A stretch of DNA of 64,000 bases from Arsukibacterium tuosuense (GTDB lineage Bacteria > Pseudomonadota > Gammaproteobacteria > Enterobacterales > Alteromonadaceae), in assembly GCF_900215315.1 (NCBI RefSeq), contig NZ_OBEB01000002.1, positions 186,001 through 250,000 of the forward strand. Reading direction: 5' to 3'. Made by a program: the position numbers and the translations under genes. This document shows positions 27,518 to 37,974 of the stretch, one piece after another; position 1 is the first letter of the stretch, and each line of letters opens with the position of its first letter. The notes beneath the pieces are model-generated. The model did not search any database. It had not been told where the DNA came from and was given only the letters and a program-made list of their open reading frames with translations.

Positions 27518-28308
27518 AACAAACTGTTGCTGTGTTGACCCGGCATGATAAAGCCCGGTTAATTGCCCCTGCCCTCAGCCAGTTTGGCTGGCAACTTAGC
27601 GAAGTCGACAGTTTTGATACTGATACGCTGGGCAGTTTCGCCGGTGGTCACTCCCGCTTTATGACCGCGCAGGAATGCGCATTCCGAAAAGCGGCGCTGG
27701 CTGCAGACATGTCCGGGCAGAATATCGGCATCGGCAGCGAAGGCAGCTTTGCTGTCGGCCCTTTCGGCATTGGTACTTATAATCTGGAGCTGATCTGCTG
27801 TATTAACGTGTCGGCAGGCTGGGCCGTAACGGGCCGGTTTTACGGGCCCTCGCTGGCCCAGCAATGGCGGCTCACAGATGCTGAGTCGCTGCAGCTGGCG
27901 CTGGCTGGTGTCGAACCTGGTCAGTATTTAGTGTTGCAGCAAGGCCATTATCTGAAAAAAGCCCTGACAGCGGCGCAGGCACATAATCTGGCTTTGCTGA
28001 GGTTTTCATACGGAGAAGTGACCCTCAGCTATGACTTAAGGGCTCATCTTAGCCCGCAGCGGCGCTTACATATCCAGCAGGCCGCTGACGATTTAGCCCG
28101 GCGTTTACAGCACTTATGTCCACATTGTGCGAGCCCTGGCTTCTGGCCGGATAAGGCCTTGCCAGGTTTGCCATGCGAAGCCTGTGGCGTTGCCACCAGC
28201 CTGACCAGACAGCGTCAGGCTCTGTGTCAGCGCTGCGGGTATACTGAAACAAAGCCGGTTGCCGCCAGCCATGCCAGCCAGCAATATTGTCAGGAATGTA
28301 ACCCTTGA
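27514..28308 (+). CDS. Zinc-ribbon protein coupled to dabA (DUF6671-like)
   Basis: 264 aa from the ATG at 27514, which overlaps the dabA stop as ATGA and has AGGTG upstream. The first roughly 200 residues form a soluble domain with conserved-looking TRHDKARLIAPAL, GGHSRFMTAQECAFRKA and SEGSFAVGPFG. The last 65 carry four CxxC pairs (CPHC, CEAC, CQRC, CQEC), i.e. two zinc ribbons. It resembles what I recall as DUF6671; no function is established to my knowledge. Tight coupling suggests a role in DAB assembly, zinc delivery or regulation. The open frame before 27514 lies inside dabA. Confidence 0.82.
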   Translation: MKQTVAVLTRHDKARLIAPALSQFGWQLSEVDSFDTDTLGSFAGGHSRFMTAQECAFRKAALAADMSGQNIGIGSEGSFAVGPFGIGTYNLELICCINVSAGWAVTGRFYGPSLAQQWRLTDAESLQLALAGVEPGQYLVLQQGHYLKKALTAAQAHNLALLRFSYGEVTLSYDLRAHLSPQRRLHIQQAADDLARRLQHLCPHCASPGFWPDKALPGLPCEACGVATSLTRQRQALCQRCGYTETKPVAASHASQQYCQECNP

Positions 28309-28331
28309 AAACGCTCCGTCGCCACAATTAA

Positions 28332-28377
28332 TTACTCTGACCCATTTTCGCAGATAAAATCACTCTGACCCATTTTA
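28332..28377 (+). repeat. ACTCTGACCC repeat, right copies flanking the dab block
   Basis: Two tandem copies 24 bp apart: 28332-28348 (TTACTCTGACCCATTTT) and 28356-28377, the latter identical over 22 bp to 22704-22725. Both lie between the stop of the zinc-ribbon gene and the terminator of yggN. Confidence 0.85.
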
Positions 28378-28398
28378 TTTCAGGTACAAGGGTGGCAT

Positions 28399-28427
28399 AA
28401 AAAAAGCGCAGGCAAAGCCCCTGCGCT
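28399..28427 (-). terminator. Terminator of the yggN-like gene
   Basis: Stem AGCGCAGG (28405-28412)/CCTGCGCT (28420-28427) with a 7-nt loop, followed on the minus strand by seven T residues (28405-28399). Confidence 0.88.
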
Positions 28428-28453
28428 AAAGGTTGTGGTTGGGAGTTACCGGG

Positions 28454-29260
28454 TTAGCGGCGCAGACTTAGTGAGCTGTCGCCATTTTTAAATAAATCAT
28501 ATTGTTGCATTGCGGGTATTTGTTGCTGAATGCGGGTCTCCAGCGCATCCAGCTGGCTTACCTGGCTGCAGATGGCGTCGCCACGTTGTTCCAGTGCAGC
28601 AGCTTTGATGTCCATTTTCGCTTCCAGATTTTCGCCGAATTTTTCCATTTTTTCGCCGAAGGCTTCCATCCGCTGTTCGAAGCTGCCTTCACCGCTGGTC
28701 ATGGCTTTGCCTACCAGCATCATAATGCTGCCCATCGACTGGCTGACGGCGTCCTCAATTGCCTGTTCAAATTCCGGACCAAAAGCCTGGTCGATACTGT
28801 CCAGCCGGCTGCCGTATAGGTATGTGTTGTCACCATCCTGCACCACGACCTGATCCGCAGCGTCGTTGATTTTTGTTAATGCCTGTTGCATCGCCGGGTA
28901 ATCGTCCAGTGACTTTCCGGTCAGCTCACTTAATACTGTGGTCAGCGCTTCGCTGGCCATAATCAGTGCATCTTCCACCAATGCTACCGTTTCAAGGGTC
29001 TGGCTGCGAATACCGGCCTGATAATCCCGCAATAACAACCGGGTATCGTTATTCACTGTTACAGGTTCGCCATTCAGGATTAACTGACCGTCGTCGCTGA
29101 TTTGCCACAAGGTGTTACCATTGTCCTGCAACTGCACGCTGCTTTTACTGATAACTAAATCTTTATCAAATTCGATATTACAACTTTGATTTGAATGCGC
29201 CATGGCATTCAGGCTGATTGAGCCAAGTACAACGGCACTGGCTAAAAGTGAGCTTTTCAT
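28454..29260 (-). CDS. yggN: YggN family periplasmic protein (DUF2884)
   Basis: 268 aa. Signal peptide MKSSLLASAVVLGSISLNAMAHS, then a secreted domain with CNIEFDKDLVISKSSVQL, a central acidic helical part and a predicted amphipathic helix (EAFGEKMEKFGENLEAKMD). This matches E. coli YggN/DUF2884, whose function is unknown. The frame opens at 29293, but AAGGA is placed for the ATG at 29260, which also begins a clean signal peptide. Single gene with its own terminator. Confidence 0.85.
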   Translation of the reverse strand: MKSSLLASAVVLGSISLNAMAHSNQSCNIEFDKDLVISKSSVQLQDNGNTLWQISDDGQLILNGEPVTVNNDTRLLLRDYQAGIRSQTLETVALVEDALIMASEALTTVLSELTGKSLDDYPAMQQALTKINDAADQVVVQDGDNTYLYGSRLDSIDQAFGPEFEQAIEDAVSQSMGSIMMLVGKAMTSGEGSFEQRMEAFGEKMEKFGENLEAKMDIKAAALEQRGDAICSQVSQLDALETRIQQQIPAMQQYDLFKNGDSSLSLRR

Positions 29261-29582
29261 AATAATGATCCTTATTGTGGTTCTTAATGACAACTTGTTA
29301 AGGCAAGGGTAATGCCAGTTTTTAAGTTGTTGTTTTTTATGGCAGTAAAGTGTGCAGCAACTCAGCGGCGATCTCGTTGGTTAGCGTTTTTGGCTATTTA
29401 TTAGCGAAATTATCAGCTGGAAATGTTTGGCAGGCCAAAGCAGATATCGCCGCAACCTGCTGGTTTTCGGCCGGGAAATGCGCTTTTAATTACTATTTGG
29501 AATAACGCAGAGAGATCCATTCTTTTACTGGCATACGTTTGGATGGCTAAAATGCCGCTATAAAGTTCATACAGGTGTTTTT
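29261..29582. promoter_or_regulatory. Divergent promoter region of yggN and cysJ
   Basis: About 320 bp without a gene. Towards cysJ a plausible promoter reads TTTACT, 18-bp spacer, TAAAAT (near 29525-29555), with a second A/T-rich -10 (TATAAA) just after it. cysJIH operons are usually activated by the LysR protein CysB with O-acetylserine. A CysB site cannot be called by eye. Confidence 0.4.
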
Positions 29583-31394
29583 ATGCTTTTATCATCACTA
29601 GTGGCGCAGGCCAGCCCGCTGTCAGAGCAGCAGGTACAACAACTGCAGGGGCTGGTTAGTCAGCTTAATCCTATCCAGCAAGCCTGGGTTAGTGGCTACC
29701 TGGCAGCCAGTGCCCAGTTGGCCGGTGGCCAGGCAGTGGCACCCGCCGCAGCGGCAGCAACCAGCGCTACCCTGACCATAGTGTACGGCTCGCAGACCGG
29801 CAATGCCCGCCATGTGGCTGAAGCACTGGCCAGCTTAGCTAAAGCGAAGAACATCGCTGCCAAAGTAGTGGATTTAGCTGATTATAAAAGTAGTCAGCTG
29901 AAAAATGAGCAGTATCTGATTATTGTGACCTCGACCTACGGTGAGGGCGAGCCGCCGGAAAATGCGGTCAGTTTTTACAATTTTTTGTTCAGCAAAAAAG
30001 CACCGAAAGTGCCGCAGCTGAAATTCGCTGTGCTGGGCCTGGGTGATACCAGCTATGAGTTCTTCTGTAAAACGGCGGCCGATTTTGACGAGCGACTGGC
30101 CGAATTAGGTGGTCAGCGCTTGCAGGCCCGGGCTGATCTGGATGTCGATTATGACGCTGCTGCCAGCAGCTGGAATAATGCTCTTATAAAGGAGGTAGAG
30201 CCGGAATTTGCCAGCGCGCCCTCGGCTCAGGTAATTAACTGGCCAGGTCAGGCGGCAGCGGCAGCGGCCAGCCAGTATACTAAACAGCAGCCGTTTGCAG
30301 CTGAGTTATACACAAACCAGAAAATTACCGGCCGTGATTCCACGAAAGACGTACGGCATATTGAAATTTCGCTGCAAGGTTCGGGCCTTAGTTACCAGCC
30401 AGGTGATGCACTGGGCCTGTATTTTAGCAACGATCCGGCACTGGTGGCCGAACTGCTGAGCCTGACCGCCCTGCAAGGCACAGCCGAGGTCAGCCTTAGC
30501 AACCAGAGCTTAAGCTTGTTGGACGCTCTGACTGAGCAGCTGGAACTCACCCAGTCGTACCCGGCCTTTGTTGAAAAATATGCGGCTGCCAGTGCCAACG
30601 ATGCGTTGCAGCAATTGGCTGCCGATAAAACCGCGCTCAGAGCCTATCTGGCAGACAGACAAATTATCGATATTGTCCGTGACTATCCGGTGACTGACAG
30701 CCCGATAACTGCCCAGCAATTGGTCGATGCGCTGCGTAAGCAACAACCGCGTTTGTACTCCATCGCTTCATCGCAGGCGGAAGTAGAAGAGGAAGTGCAT
30801 TTAACGGTGGCCGTGGTGCGCTACGATGCCTTTGGTCAGCCACATTTAGGCGGTGCTTCGGGTTATTTAGCCGAGCGCTTAGCCGAAGGTGACAAGGTGC
30901 GGGTATTTGTCGAGCAGAATAACAATTTCCGCTTGCCGGCCAATGACGACACACCGGTTATTATGATTGGCCCCGGTACCGGTATTGCGCCGTTCCGGGC
31001 ATTTTTACAGGAGCGGGATGCCCGCGGCGCCAGCGGTAAAAACTGGCTGTTTTTTGGTAACCCGCATTTTACCCAGGACTTCTTATATCAGGTAGAGCTG
31101 CAGGGCTATTTAAAGCAAGGCCTGCTGAGCAAGCTTGATGTCGCCTTCAGCCGTGACAGCGCCCAAAAGGTGTATGTGCAGGATAAACTTCGCAAACATG
31201 CGGCCGAGGTTTATCAGTGGCTGGAGCAAGGTGCGCATGTCTATATTTGTGGTGATGCTAACCGAATGGCCAAAGACGTGCATCAGGCGCTGCTGGACAT
31301 CGTGCAGCAACACGGCAGCAAAAACGCCGAACAGGCCCAGCAATATTTAGATGAATTACGGGTAGCCAAGCGTTACCAGAAGGATGTGTACTGA
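29583..31394 (+). CDS. cysJ: Assimilatory sulfite reductase flavoprotein subunit
   Basis: 603 aa (E. coli 599). Flavodoxin-like FMN domain (about 60-205: [40 protein letters not shown]), then an FAD-binding domain (RLYSIASS) and an NADPH domain ([30 protein letters not shown]). It passes electrons from NADPH to CysI for the six-electron reduction of sulfite to sulfide. The N-terminal roughly 55 residues match the CysJ leader region ([13 protein letters not shown]). First gene of cysJIH; its stop overlaps the cysI start (TGATG). Confidence 0.96.
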   Translation: MLLSSLVAQASPLSEQQVQQLQGLVSQLNPIQQAWVSGYLAASAQLAGGQAVAPAAAAATSATLTIVYGSQTGNARHVAEALASLAKAKNIAAKVVDLADYKSSQLKNEQYLIIVTSTYGEGEPPENAVSFYNFLFSKKAPKVPQLKFAVLGLGDTSYEFFCKTAADFDERLAELGGQRLQARADLDVDYDAAASSWNNALIKEVEPEFASAPSAQVINWPGQAAAAAASQYTKQQPFAAELYTNQKITGRDSTKDVRHIEISLQGSGLSYQPGDALGLYFSNDPALVAELLSLTALQGTAEVSLSNQSLSLLDALTEQLELTQSYPAFVEKYAAASANDALQQLAADKTALRAYLADRQIIDIVRDYPVTDSPITAQQLVDALRKQQPRLYSIASSQAEVEEEVHLTVAVVRYDAFGQPHLGGASGYLAERLAEGDKVRVFVEQNNNFRLPANDDTPVIMIGPGTGIAPFRAFLQERDARGASGKNWLFFGNPHFTQDFLYQVELQGYLKQGLLSKLDVAFSRDSAQKVYVQDKLRKHAAEVYQWLEQGAHVYICGDANRMAKDVHQALLDIVQQHGSKNAEQAQQYLDELRVAKRYQKDVY

Positions 31395-33112
31395 TGAGCC
31401 AATATCCGATTAAACCCGAACTGCAGGTCAGCGGTAAATTATCTGACAATGAACGGTTAAAGGCAGAAAGTAAGCACCTGCGCGGTACCATCGAGCAGGA
31501 TTTAAGCGACGATATTACCGGTGGCTTTAACGGCGATAACTTTATGCTGGTGCGTTTTCACGGCATGTATCAGCAGGATGATCGCGATATCCGGGCTGAG
31601 CGCGCCGCCCAAAAACTGGAGCCACTGCATAATGTTATGTTACGGGCGCGGATGCCCGGCGGTATTATTACCCCGCAGCAGTGGCTGGCAATTGACCAGT
31701 TTGCCGCTGACAAAACCCTGTATGGCAGCATTCGGTTAACTACCCGCCAGACGTTTCAGTTTCATGGTGTGTTAAAGCCGAATATTAAACCGATGCATCA
31801 GTTTTTAAACAGCATTGGTATCGACTCTATTGCCACCGCCGGTGATGTTAACCGCAACGTATTATGTACCTCTAATCCGGTGGAGTCAGAGCTGCATCAA
31901 CAGGCGTACCAGTGGGCGGTGCAGATAAGCGAGCACTTACTGCCAAAAACCCGCGCCTATGCGGAGATCTGGCTGGATGAGGAAAAAATCGAAACCACTG
32001 AGACTGAACCGGTACTAGGTGAAAACTATTTGCCGCGTAAGTTTAAAACCACGGTGGTGATCCCGCCGCATAATGACATTGATGTCCATGCCAACGACCT
32101 GAACTTTGTCGCCATTGCCGAAAACGGCAAGCTGATTGGCTATAACGTGCTGGTCGGCGGTGGCCTGGCGATGACCTTTGGCGATACCTCGACGTATCCA
32201 CGTAAAGCCGAAGTGCTGGGTTTTATCAGCCTGGAACATACGTTAAAGGTGGCAGAGCATGTTGTCAGCGTGCAGCGCGATTACGGTGATCGGGTTAACC
32301 GCAAAAATGCCAAGACCAAATACACCATCGACCGGATTGGCTTAGATACCTTTAAAGCCGAAGTAGAGCAAAGGGTCGGCGTGGCTTTTGCACCGGCAAA
32401 ACCGTTTGAGTTTACCACCCGCGGTGATCGTTTCGGCTGGGTCGACGGCATTGATGGCAAACACCATTTAACTTTATTTATTGAAAATGGCCGGGTGCTG
32501 GACTTCCCCGGTAAACCACTGAAAACCGGTCTGGCAGCGATTGCTAAAGTGCACCAGGGTGATTTTCGGATGACTGCTAACCAGAACCTGATTGTCGCTG
32601 GCGTGCCAGCGGAGCAAAAAGCGTTAATTGAACAACTGGCCCTTGAACACGGCTTAATTGATGATGCGCACAGCGAGCAGCGGAAAAACTCGATGGCCTG
32701 TGTGTCCTTCCCCACCTGCCCGCTGGCAATGGCTGAGGCCGAGCGTTATTTACCTGAACTGGTAACTAAAGTGGAAGCATTACTGACTAAACATCAGCTT
32801 GATGATGATCACATTGTACTGCGGGTTACCGGTTGCCCTAACGGCTGTGGCCGCGCCATGCTGGCCGAAGTGGGCTTGGTCGGCCGGGCACCGGGCAAAT
32901 ACAATGTCTATCTGGGTGGCAATAAAGTCGGTACCCGCATTCCTAAACTGTATTTGGATAATGTTGGCGAAGCACAAATCCTTAGTGAGCTGGATAACTT
33001 AATAGGCCGCTGGGCCAGCGATCGCAACAGTGGTGAATGCTTTGGTGATTTTGTTATTCGCAAAGGTATTGTAGCTGAAGTGAAAGTATCGAAGACCGAT
33101 TTTCATGCCTGA
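31394..33112 (+). CDS. cysI: Assimilatory sulfite reductase haemoprotein subunit
   Basis: 572 aa (E. coli 570). Two nitrite/sulfite reductase repeats. The four Cys ligands for the 4Fe-4S cluster and sirohaem are visible near the C-terminus: [19 protein letters not shown] and [13 protein letters not shown]. Sirohaem would be supplied by CysG, encoded about 10 kb away. Translationally coupled to cysJ. Confidence 0.97.
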   Translation: MSQYPIKPELQVSGKLSDNERLKAESKHLRGTIEQDLSDDITGGFNGDNFMLVRFHGMYQQDDRDIRAERAAQKLEPLHNVMLRARMPGGIITPQQWLAIDQFAADKTLYGSIRLTTRQTFQFHGVLKPNIKPMHQFLNSIGIDSIATAGDVNRNVLCTSNPVESELHQQAYQWAVQISEHLLPKTRAYAEIWLDEEKIETTETEPVLGENYLPRKFKTTVVIPPHNDIDVHANDLNFVAIAENGKLIGYNVLVGGGLAMTFGDTSTYPRKAEVLGFISLEHTLKVAEHVVSVQRDYGDRVNRKNAKTKYTIDRIGLDTFKAEVEQRVGVAFAPAKPFEFTTRGDRFGWVDGIDGKHHLTLFIENGRVLDFPGKPLKTGLAAIAKVHQGDFRMTANQNLIVAGVPAEQKALIEQLALEHGLIDDAHSEQRKNSMACVSFPTCPLAMAEAERYLPELVTKVEALLTKHQLDDDHIVLRVTGCPNGCGRAMLAEVGLVGRAPGKYNVYLGGNKVGTRIPKLYLDNVGEAQILSELDNLIGRWASDRNSGECFGDFVIRKGIVAEVKVSKTDFHA

Positions 33113-33176
33113 TTCTTTGATGAGTAAGGCAGGTGTGGCTGCCAGACAGCCAGATTTAGTGATAGCAGGAAACAGC

Positions 33177-33929
33177 ATGATCGACAGTGTAACGACCGAT
33201 TATCGACAGGTGCTGCAGCAGGATAGCGCAACCCAGCACGCCTGGCTGGCAGAAATAAACCAGCTGCTCAGCCCGATGAGTGCCAGCGAGCGGGTGCGCT
33301 GGGCGCTGGCAAACTTGCCGGCGCAGCCGATGCTAAGTTCCAGCTTTGGTATTCAAGCCGCAGTAATGCTGCACCTGGTGACAGTACAACGGCCGGATAT
33401 TCCGGTGGTATTAACCGACACCGGCTATTTATTTCCGGAAACCTACCAGTTTATTGACCAGTTAACCGGGCAGCTCGGCCTGAATTTACAGGTATACCGC
33501 GCCGCGTTATCAGCCAACTGGCAACTGGCCCGTTATGGCGAGCAATGGTTAACGGCTGAGGGTACTAAACAGTACAACCAGCTGAATAAAGTCGAGCCCA
33601 TGCAGCGGGCACTACGCGAACTTAAGGTCGGTAGCTGGTTTACCGGGCTGCGCCGCAGTCAGAGCAGCAGCCGCGCCGAAAAAGACATTGTCGAAATTAG
33701 CCGTGGTGTGATAAAAATTCAGCCGATTATCGACTGGTCTAATAAAGACGTATTTTATTATTTAAAACAACATAACCTGCCATACCACCCATTGTGGGAG
33801 CAGGGCTATTTATCAGTAGGTGATACCCACTCCACCGTTAAGTTTGAACCGGGGATGAGCGAGGAGGACACCCGTTTTAATGGCTTTGGCCGCGAATGTG
33901 GCCTGCATATGGATGGTGACGGTATCTGA
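33177..33929 (+). CDS. cysH: Phosphoadenosine phosphosulfate reductase
   Basis: 250 aa from the ATG at 33177 (E. coli 244). Reduces PAPS to sulfite with thioredoxin. Seen: the PP-loop-like [46 protein letters not shown] and the C-terminal catalytic ECGLH. It lacks the CC...CxxC cluster ligands of APS reductases, so PAPS is the expected substrate. The frame is open back to an ATG at 33105 inside cysI (274 aa), but AGGA six nucleotides before 33177 and the family length favour the shorter form. Third gene of cysJIH. cysD/N/C are not in the window. Confidence 0.95.
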   Translation: MIDSVTTDYRQVLQQDSATQHAWLAEINQLLSPMSASERVRWALANLPAQPMLSSSFGIQAAVMLHLVTVQRPDIPVVLTDTGYLFPETYQFIDQLTGQLGLNLQVYRAALSANWQLARYGEQWLTAEGTKQYNQLNKVEPMQRALRELKVGSWFTGLRRSQSSSRAEKDIVEISRGVIKIQPIIDWSNKDVFYYLKQHNLPYHPLWEQGYLSVGDTHSTVKFEPGMSEEDTRFNGFGRECGLHMDGDGI

Positions 33930-34043
33930 CCCTGGCGGTTGCAAAAGCGCTTTAACGGGGCATAATAGCGGCAGCAACCACTGTCGCTGCTAAAGCAGCT
34001 GTCACCGTTATATCGTCTTTGCGAACAGGGAATACGTTAATTT

Positions 34044-35294
34044 ATGTTGGATTACGATTTCAGCGCCATTCAGAGCTGGCTGGAGCAGCACCCCGAAACC
34101 AATTTGTGGCTTAGTCTGGGCCTGCTGTTGCTGGTATCCTGGCTTAGCAACTACATTGTTAAAAAAGTGCTGATCCGCGGTATCTTCCGGGCGTTGCGGG
34201 CCAGTGTCTATGGTCAGCATCAGGTTATTAAACAATCCGCTTTTGTCGCCCGGCTGGCTAATATTGTGCCGGCACTGATTATCTCCAAAGGCATCACCCT
34301 GATTGACGGCGTATCAGAAACTGTCAGCACGATAGTGGTGAATGTCTGTAATGCCTTTGTGGTACTGACCGTTGCCCTGGCAATTGCCAATATTCTCAGC
34401 CTGGTGAATACCGTTTACGAAGAGCGGCCTGAGGCGAAAACCAAGCCGATTAAGGGCTATATTCAGGTCATGAAAATTCTGGTCTACACGGTAGCGGCTA
34501 TTTTAATGATTGCTGCGCTGGTAGACCGCTCACCGCTTATTCTACTGTCTGGCCTGGGTGCGATGGCCGCCGTGTTAATGCTGATTTTTCAGGATACTAT
34601 TTTATCGCTGGTCGCCAGCGTGCAGATTTCATCGAACGATGTGATCCGGGTTGGCGACTGGGTAGAAATGCCGCAACTGAATGCCGACGGTGACGTGATT
34701 GATATTGCGCTGCATACAGTAAAAATACAAAACTTTGATAAAACCATTACCACTATTCCTACCCGGCGCTTTATGACCGATGCCTTTAAAAACTGGCGTG
34801 GCATGCAACAGTCAGGTGGGCGGCGGATTAAACGCAGCCTGATGCTCGACCAGCAAAGTATTCACTTTCTGGATGCCGACGAGCGCAAGCGGTTAAACCG
34901 TTTTAGTTTATTGCAGGATTATCTGGCTGAAAAACAGCAGGAAATTGATAGCTGGAATAGCGAACTGGCTGAGCAGGGTAAAGAGCCGGTCAATACCCGG
35001 CGCATTACCAATATTGGTACTTTCCGTGCTTATGTGCAGCGTTATTTGTCCAGCCATCCCGGGGTGCATCAGCAGATGACCTTAATGGCCCGCCAGCTGG
35101 CACCGACAGCAGATGGCCTGCCGCTGGAAGTATATTGTTTTACCAATACAACCGCCTGGCTGGCCTATGAAGGCATTCAGTCTGATATCTTTGACCACAT
35201 ACTGGCTATTTTGCCGGAGTTTGGTTTGCGGGTATACCAGCATCCCAGTGGTATGGATATCCGCGCTATTCAGCTGACCAGACAAGAAGAGTAG
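34044..35294 (+). CDS. MscS family mechanosensitive channel, YbdG type
   Basis: 416 aa (E. coli YbdG 415). Five predicted helices, including the pore helix (GLGAMAAVLMLIFQDTILSLVASVQI), then the MscS beta domain (VIRVGDWVEMPQLNADGDVIDI) and a C-terminal domain with the YbdG-type insertion (LQDYLAEKQQEIDSWNSEL). YbdG underlies the small MscM activity and responds to hypo-osmotic stress. About 115 bp after cysH in the same direction; probably its own transcription unit. Confidence 0.9.
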   Translation: MLDYDFSAIQSWLEQHPETNLWLSLGLLLLVSWLSNYIVKKVLIRGIFRALRASVYGQHQVIKQSAFVARLANIVPALIISKGITLIDGVSETVSTIVVNVCNAFVVLTVALAIANILSLVNTVYEERPEAKTKPIKGYIQVMKILVYTVAAILMIAALVDRSPLILLSGLGAMAAVLMLIFQDTILSLVASVQISSNDVIRVGDWVEMPQLNADGDVIDIALHTVKIQNFDKTITTIPTRRFMTDAFKNWRGMQQSGGRRIKRSLMLDQQSIHFLDADERKRLNRFSLLQDYLAEKQQEIDSWNSELAEQGKEPVNTRRITNIGTFRAYVQRYLSSHPGVHQQMTLMARQLAPTADGLPLEVYCFTNTTAWLAYEGIQSDIFDHILAILPEFGLRVYQHPSGMDIRAIQLTRQEE

Positions 35295-35323
35295 CACCTC
35301 AGTTAATTAACCGATAAAAAACA

Positions 35324-35352
35324 ACAAGGCGCTTGAGAATTCAGCGCCTTGT
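35324..35352. terminator. Hairpin terminator after the mechanosensitive channel gene
   Basis: 10-bp stem ACAAGGCGCT (35324-35333)/AGCGCCTTGT (35343-35352), 9-nt loop. There is no T-run on the plus side (CCTCATC follows), while the minus side has a T-rich tract, so plus-strand termination may be incomplete. Confidence 0.6.
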
Positions 35353-35550
35353 CCTCATCTAAAGGGCTGTGCTGCCACGTAGTTATTGCGCTAAACATTA
35401 TTATTAGCAACGTCTCTGGCTTCTAATTTATAAAAACGATTAGAGTGATTAATTTAATTCGTTTTAAAAACTTAAGATGACTGGCTATGATAGCTGGCAT
35501 TGAGAACGCGGAAATTTACCAACCTATTTACTAACCGAAGGAGCAAGACT

Positions 35551-36117
35551 ATGTCTTCAATTATCAATACTAAAATTAAGCCATTCAAAGCCACTGCATT
35601 TCATCAGGGCAAATTTGTTCCGGTAACAGAGCAGGATATCCTGGGCAAGTGGGCTGTAGTATGTTTTTACCCGGCTGACTTCACGTTTGTATGCCCAACT
35701 GAATTAGGCGACCTGGCTGATTTCTATGCTAAGTTTCAGGAAATCGGTGTTGAAGTATATTCAGTATCTACTGACACGCACTTCACCCACAAAGCGTGGC
35801 ACGATGCGTCTGAAACCATCAAGAAAATCAACTACCCAATGATCGGCGACCCGACTGGTGCCATTACCCGTAACTTTGGCGTAATGATTGAAGAAGACGG
35901 CCTGGCACTGCGTGGTACCTTCGTAATTAACCCTGAAGGCGAAATCAAAGTTGCTGAAATTCACGACTTAGGTATCGGCCGCTCTGCTGGCGAATTGTTC
36001 CGTAAAGTACAGGCAGCACAGTATGTTGCTAACCACGACGGCGAAGTATGTCCGGCGAAATGGACTCCGGGTGAAGCGACATTAGCGCCTTCACTGGACC
36101 TGGTTGGTAAAATCTAA
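35551..36117 (+). CDS. ahpC: Alkyl hydroperoxide reductase peroxiredoxin subunit
   Basis: 188 aa (E. coli 187). Typical 2-Cys peroxiredoxin: peroxidatic Cys in [15 protein letters not shown] (about residue 47) and resolving Cys in [11 protein letters not shown] near the C-terminus. It reduces H2O2 and organic peroxides and is recycled by AhpF. AAGGAGC lies 8 nt before the ATG at 35551; the in-frame sequence before it is not part of the protein. A TATGAT -10-like box lies near 35487. An OxyR site is expected for this gene but no convincing one was recognised. Confidence 0.97.
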   Translation: MSSIINTKIKPFKATAFHQGKFVPVTEQDILGKWAVVCFYPADFTFVCPTELGDLADFYAKFQEIGVEVYSVSTDTHFTHKAWHDASETIKKINYPMIGDPTGAITRNFGVMIEEDGLALRGTFVINPEGEIKVAEIHDLGIGRSAGELFRKVQAAQYVANHDGEVCPAKWTPGEATLAPSLDLVGKI

Positions 36118-36156
36118 GCAGTGCAATATCCTGCAGTTGACTGCAGCGGGACCTGA

Positions 36157-36239
36157 CTACAGCCCTTCTTAAGAAGCTGTAGCTCAGCTTCCCTCTGCCA
36201 GACTACGGTTTGGTACCCGGGCAGGCAGTGCCTGCCCGG
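36157..36239 (+). other. Two strong hairpins between ahpC and ahpF
   Basis: Stem CTACAGC (36157-36163)/GCTGTAG (36176-36182), and an almost uninterrupted GC palindrome, CCGGGCAGGCA (36217-36227)/TGCCTGCCCGG (36229-36239). No T-run follows. These could protect the ahpC mRNA 3' end and lower ahpF expression, as expected when the peroxiredoxin is needed in excess. Confidence 0.6.
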
Positions 36240-36329
36240 ACTATCCCGAATATTATGTTTACGGCCTGACAACTCAGGTTGAGGCTTTGTTACGCTGTTT
36301 TTTATCGTCTTAAATTTTCTGGAGTTTTT

Positions 36330-37874
36330 ATGTTAGATACTAACCTGAAGCAAACACTTAAAACTTATTTGCAGAACCTGAAAACCGAGGTTGAACTGGT
36401 GGTATCTTTAGACGATAGCGCCAAAGCTGCAGAAGTAGAACAACTGGCCAACGATATTGCCGGTTTATCAGATTTAGTGTCGTTGCGTCGCGACGATGCC
36501 GCTATGGAGCGCAAACCAGCGATGCTGGTACGTTCGGTAGCCAAAGATACCCACATTACCTTTGCCGGTGTGCCATTGGGCCATGAATTTACCTCGTTAG
36601 TGCTGGCCCTGCTGCACTCAGGTGGCCACCCGATTAAAGTGGAAGCGGATACCATTGAGCAAATTCGCCAGTTACCCGGCAAGTTCGCTTTTGAAACCTA
36701 TATCTCGTTAAGCTGCCAGACCTGTCCGGAAGTGGTGCAGGCACTGAATATTATGGCGGCGACTAACCCGAACATTACTAACGTGATGATTGACGGTGCC
36801 ATGTTCCAGGACGAAGTCAGCGAACGTAACGTAATGGCAGTACCTTCGGTATTTTTAAATGGTGAGCTGTTCTCGCAGGGGGCGATTACCCTGGAAAAAA
36901 TCATCCAGAAAATCGACGTCAACGCCGGGAAACGTCAGGCTGAAGCGCTGAAAAGCAAAGCCCAGTTTGATGTATTAGTGGTAGGCGGTGGCCCGGCTGG
37001 TGCTTCTGCTGCCGTGTATGCCGCCCGTAAAGGCCTGAATACCGGCATTTTAGCCGAGCGCTTTGGTGGCCAGGTGGCTGATACCGTCGGTATTGAAAAC
37101 TTTATTTCGGTTAAATATACCGAAGGCCCGAAGCTGGTTAACGCCTTAGAAGCTCATGTCCGTGAGTACGATGTCGATATTATGAATAACCAACGCGCCG
37201 TGAAGTTAAGCCGTGCCGACAAGGTAGAGCTGGAACTGGCCAATGGCGCGGTGTTAAAGAGTAAAACCCTGATCCTGGCGCCGGGTGCGCGCTGGAGAGA
37301 AATGAACGTGCCGGGCGAGCAGGAATACCGGGGTAAAGGCGTGGCGTATTGCCCACACTGTGACGGCCCGTTATTTAAAGGTAAAAAGGTCGCAGTAATT
37401 GGTGGCGGTAACTCAGGTATTGAGGCGGCTATCGACTTAGCCGGTATTGTTGAACATGTTACCGTTCTGGAATTTGCCGCTACGCTGCGGGCCGATGCGG
37501 TATTGGTGAAAAAAGCCAACTCAATGGGCAACATTACCATTATTACCGAAGCACAAAGCACCGAAGTCACCGGCGACGGTAACCGGGTAAATGGTATTAA
37601 TTATACTGACCGCAAAACCGGTGAGTCGCACCATATTGAGCTGGCTGGTATTTTTGTCCAGATTGGCCTGGTGCCAAATACCGAATGGTTGCGCGGTGCG
37701 CTGGAGCTGTCGCCACGTGGCGAGATTATTGTCGACGAGCGCGGCCAGACCTCGTTGCCGGGCGTATTTGCCGCCGGTGATGCCACCACGGTGCCCTACA
37801 AGCAAATTATTATTGCCATGGGTGCTGGCGCCAATGCTTCGCTGGGAGCGTTTGACTATCTGATCCGGCACTAA
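36330..37874 (+). CDS. ahpF: Alkyl hydroperoxide reductase flavoprotein subunit
   Basis: 514 aa (E. coli 521). N-terminal double-thioredoxin-fold domain with SCQTCPE, then a thioredoxin-reductase-like part with FAD motif [19 protein letters not shown], the redox CxxC in [13 protein letters not shown](P)H motif [15 protein letters not shown] and C-terminal [15 protein letters not shown]-like FAD segment. Transfers electrons from NADH to AhpC. GGAG precedes the ATG at 36330; the frame upstream of it is not needed. About 210 bp after ahpC. Confidence 0.97.
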   Translation: MLDTNLKQTLKTYLQNLKTEVELVVSLDDSAKAAEVEQLANDIAGLSDLVSLRRDDAAMERKPAMLVRSVAKDTHITFAGVPLGHEFTSLVLALLHSGGHPIKVEADTIEQIRQLPGKFAFETYISLSCQTCPEVVQALNIMAATNPNITNVMIDGAMFQDEVSERNVMAVPSVFLNGELFSQGAITLEKIIQKIDVNAGKRQAEALKSKAQFDVLVVGGGPAGASAAVYAARKGLNTGILAERFGGQVADTVGIENFISVKYTEGPKLVNALEAHVREYDVDIMNNQRAVKLSRADKVELELANGAVLKSKTLILAPGARWREMNVPGEQEYRGKGVAYCPHCDGPLFKGKKVAVIGGGNSGIEAAIDLAGIVEHVTVLEFAATLRADAVLVKKANSMGNITIITEAQSTEVTGDGNRVNGINYTDRKTGESHHIELAGIFVQIGLVPNTEWLRGALELSPRGEIIVDERGQTSLPGVFAAGDATTVPYKQIIIAMGAGANASLGAFDYLIRH

Positions 37875-37931
37875 TTGCTGATCCGCCACTAAGCTAACGA
37901 TTTAACGGGATACCTCTCTCATCCCTCTTTG

Positions 37932-37959
37932 GCGGCAACTCCGGTTGCCGCTTTTTTTT
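37932..37959 (+). terminator. Terminator of the ahp locus
   Basis: Stem GCGGCAAC (37932-37939)/GTTGCCGC (37944-37951), loop TCCG, followed by eight T residues (37952-37959). Confidence 0.95.
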
Positions 37960-37974
37960 GCCTGCCGGGTTAAG

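Noticed and set aside
32281-32715. 144-codon frame antisense to cysI
   Set aside because: cysI is full length and conserved; the antisense frame arises from codon bias.
35400-35550. OxyR binding site upstream of ahpC
   Set aside because: A CTATGATAG-like stretch is present, but the four-part ATAG/CTAT spacing of OxyR could not be fitted convincingly.
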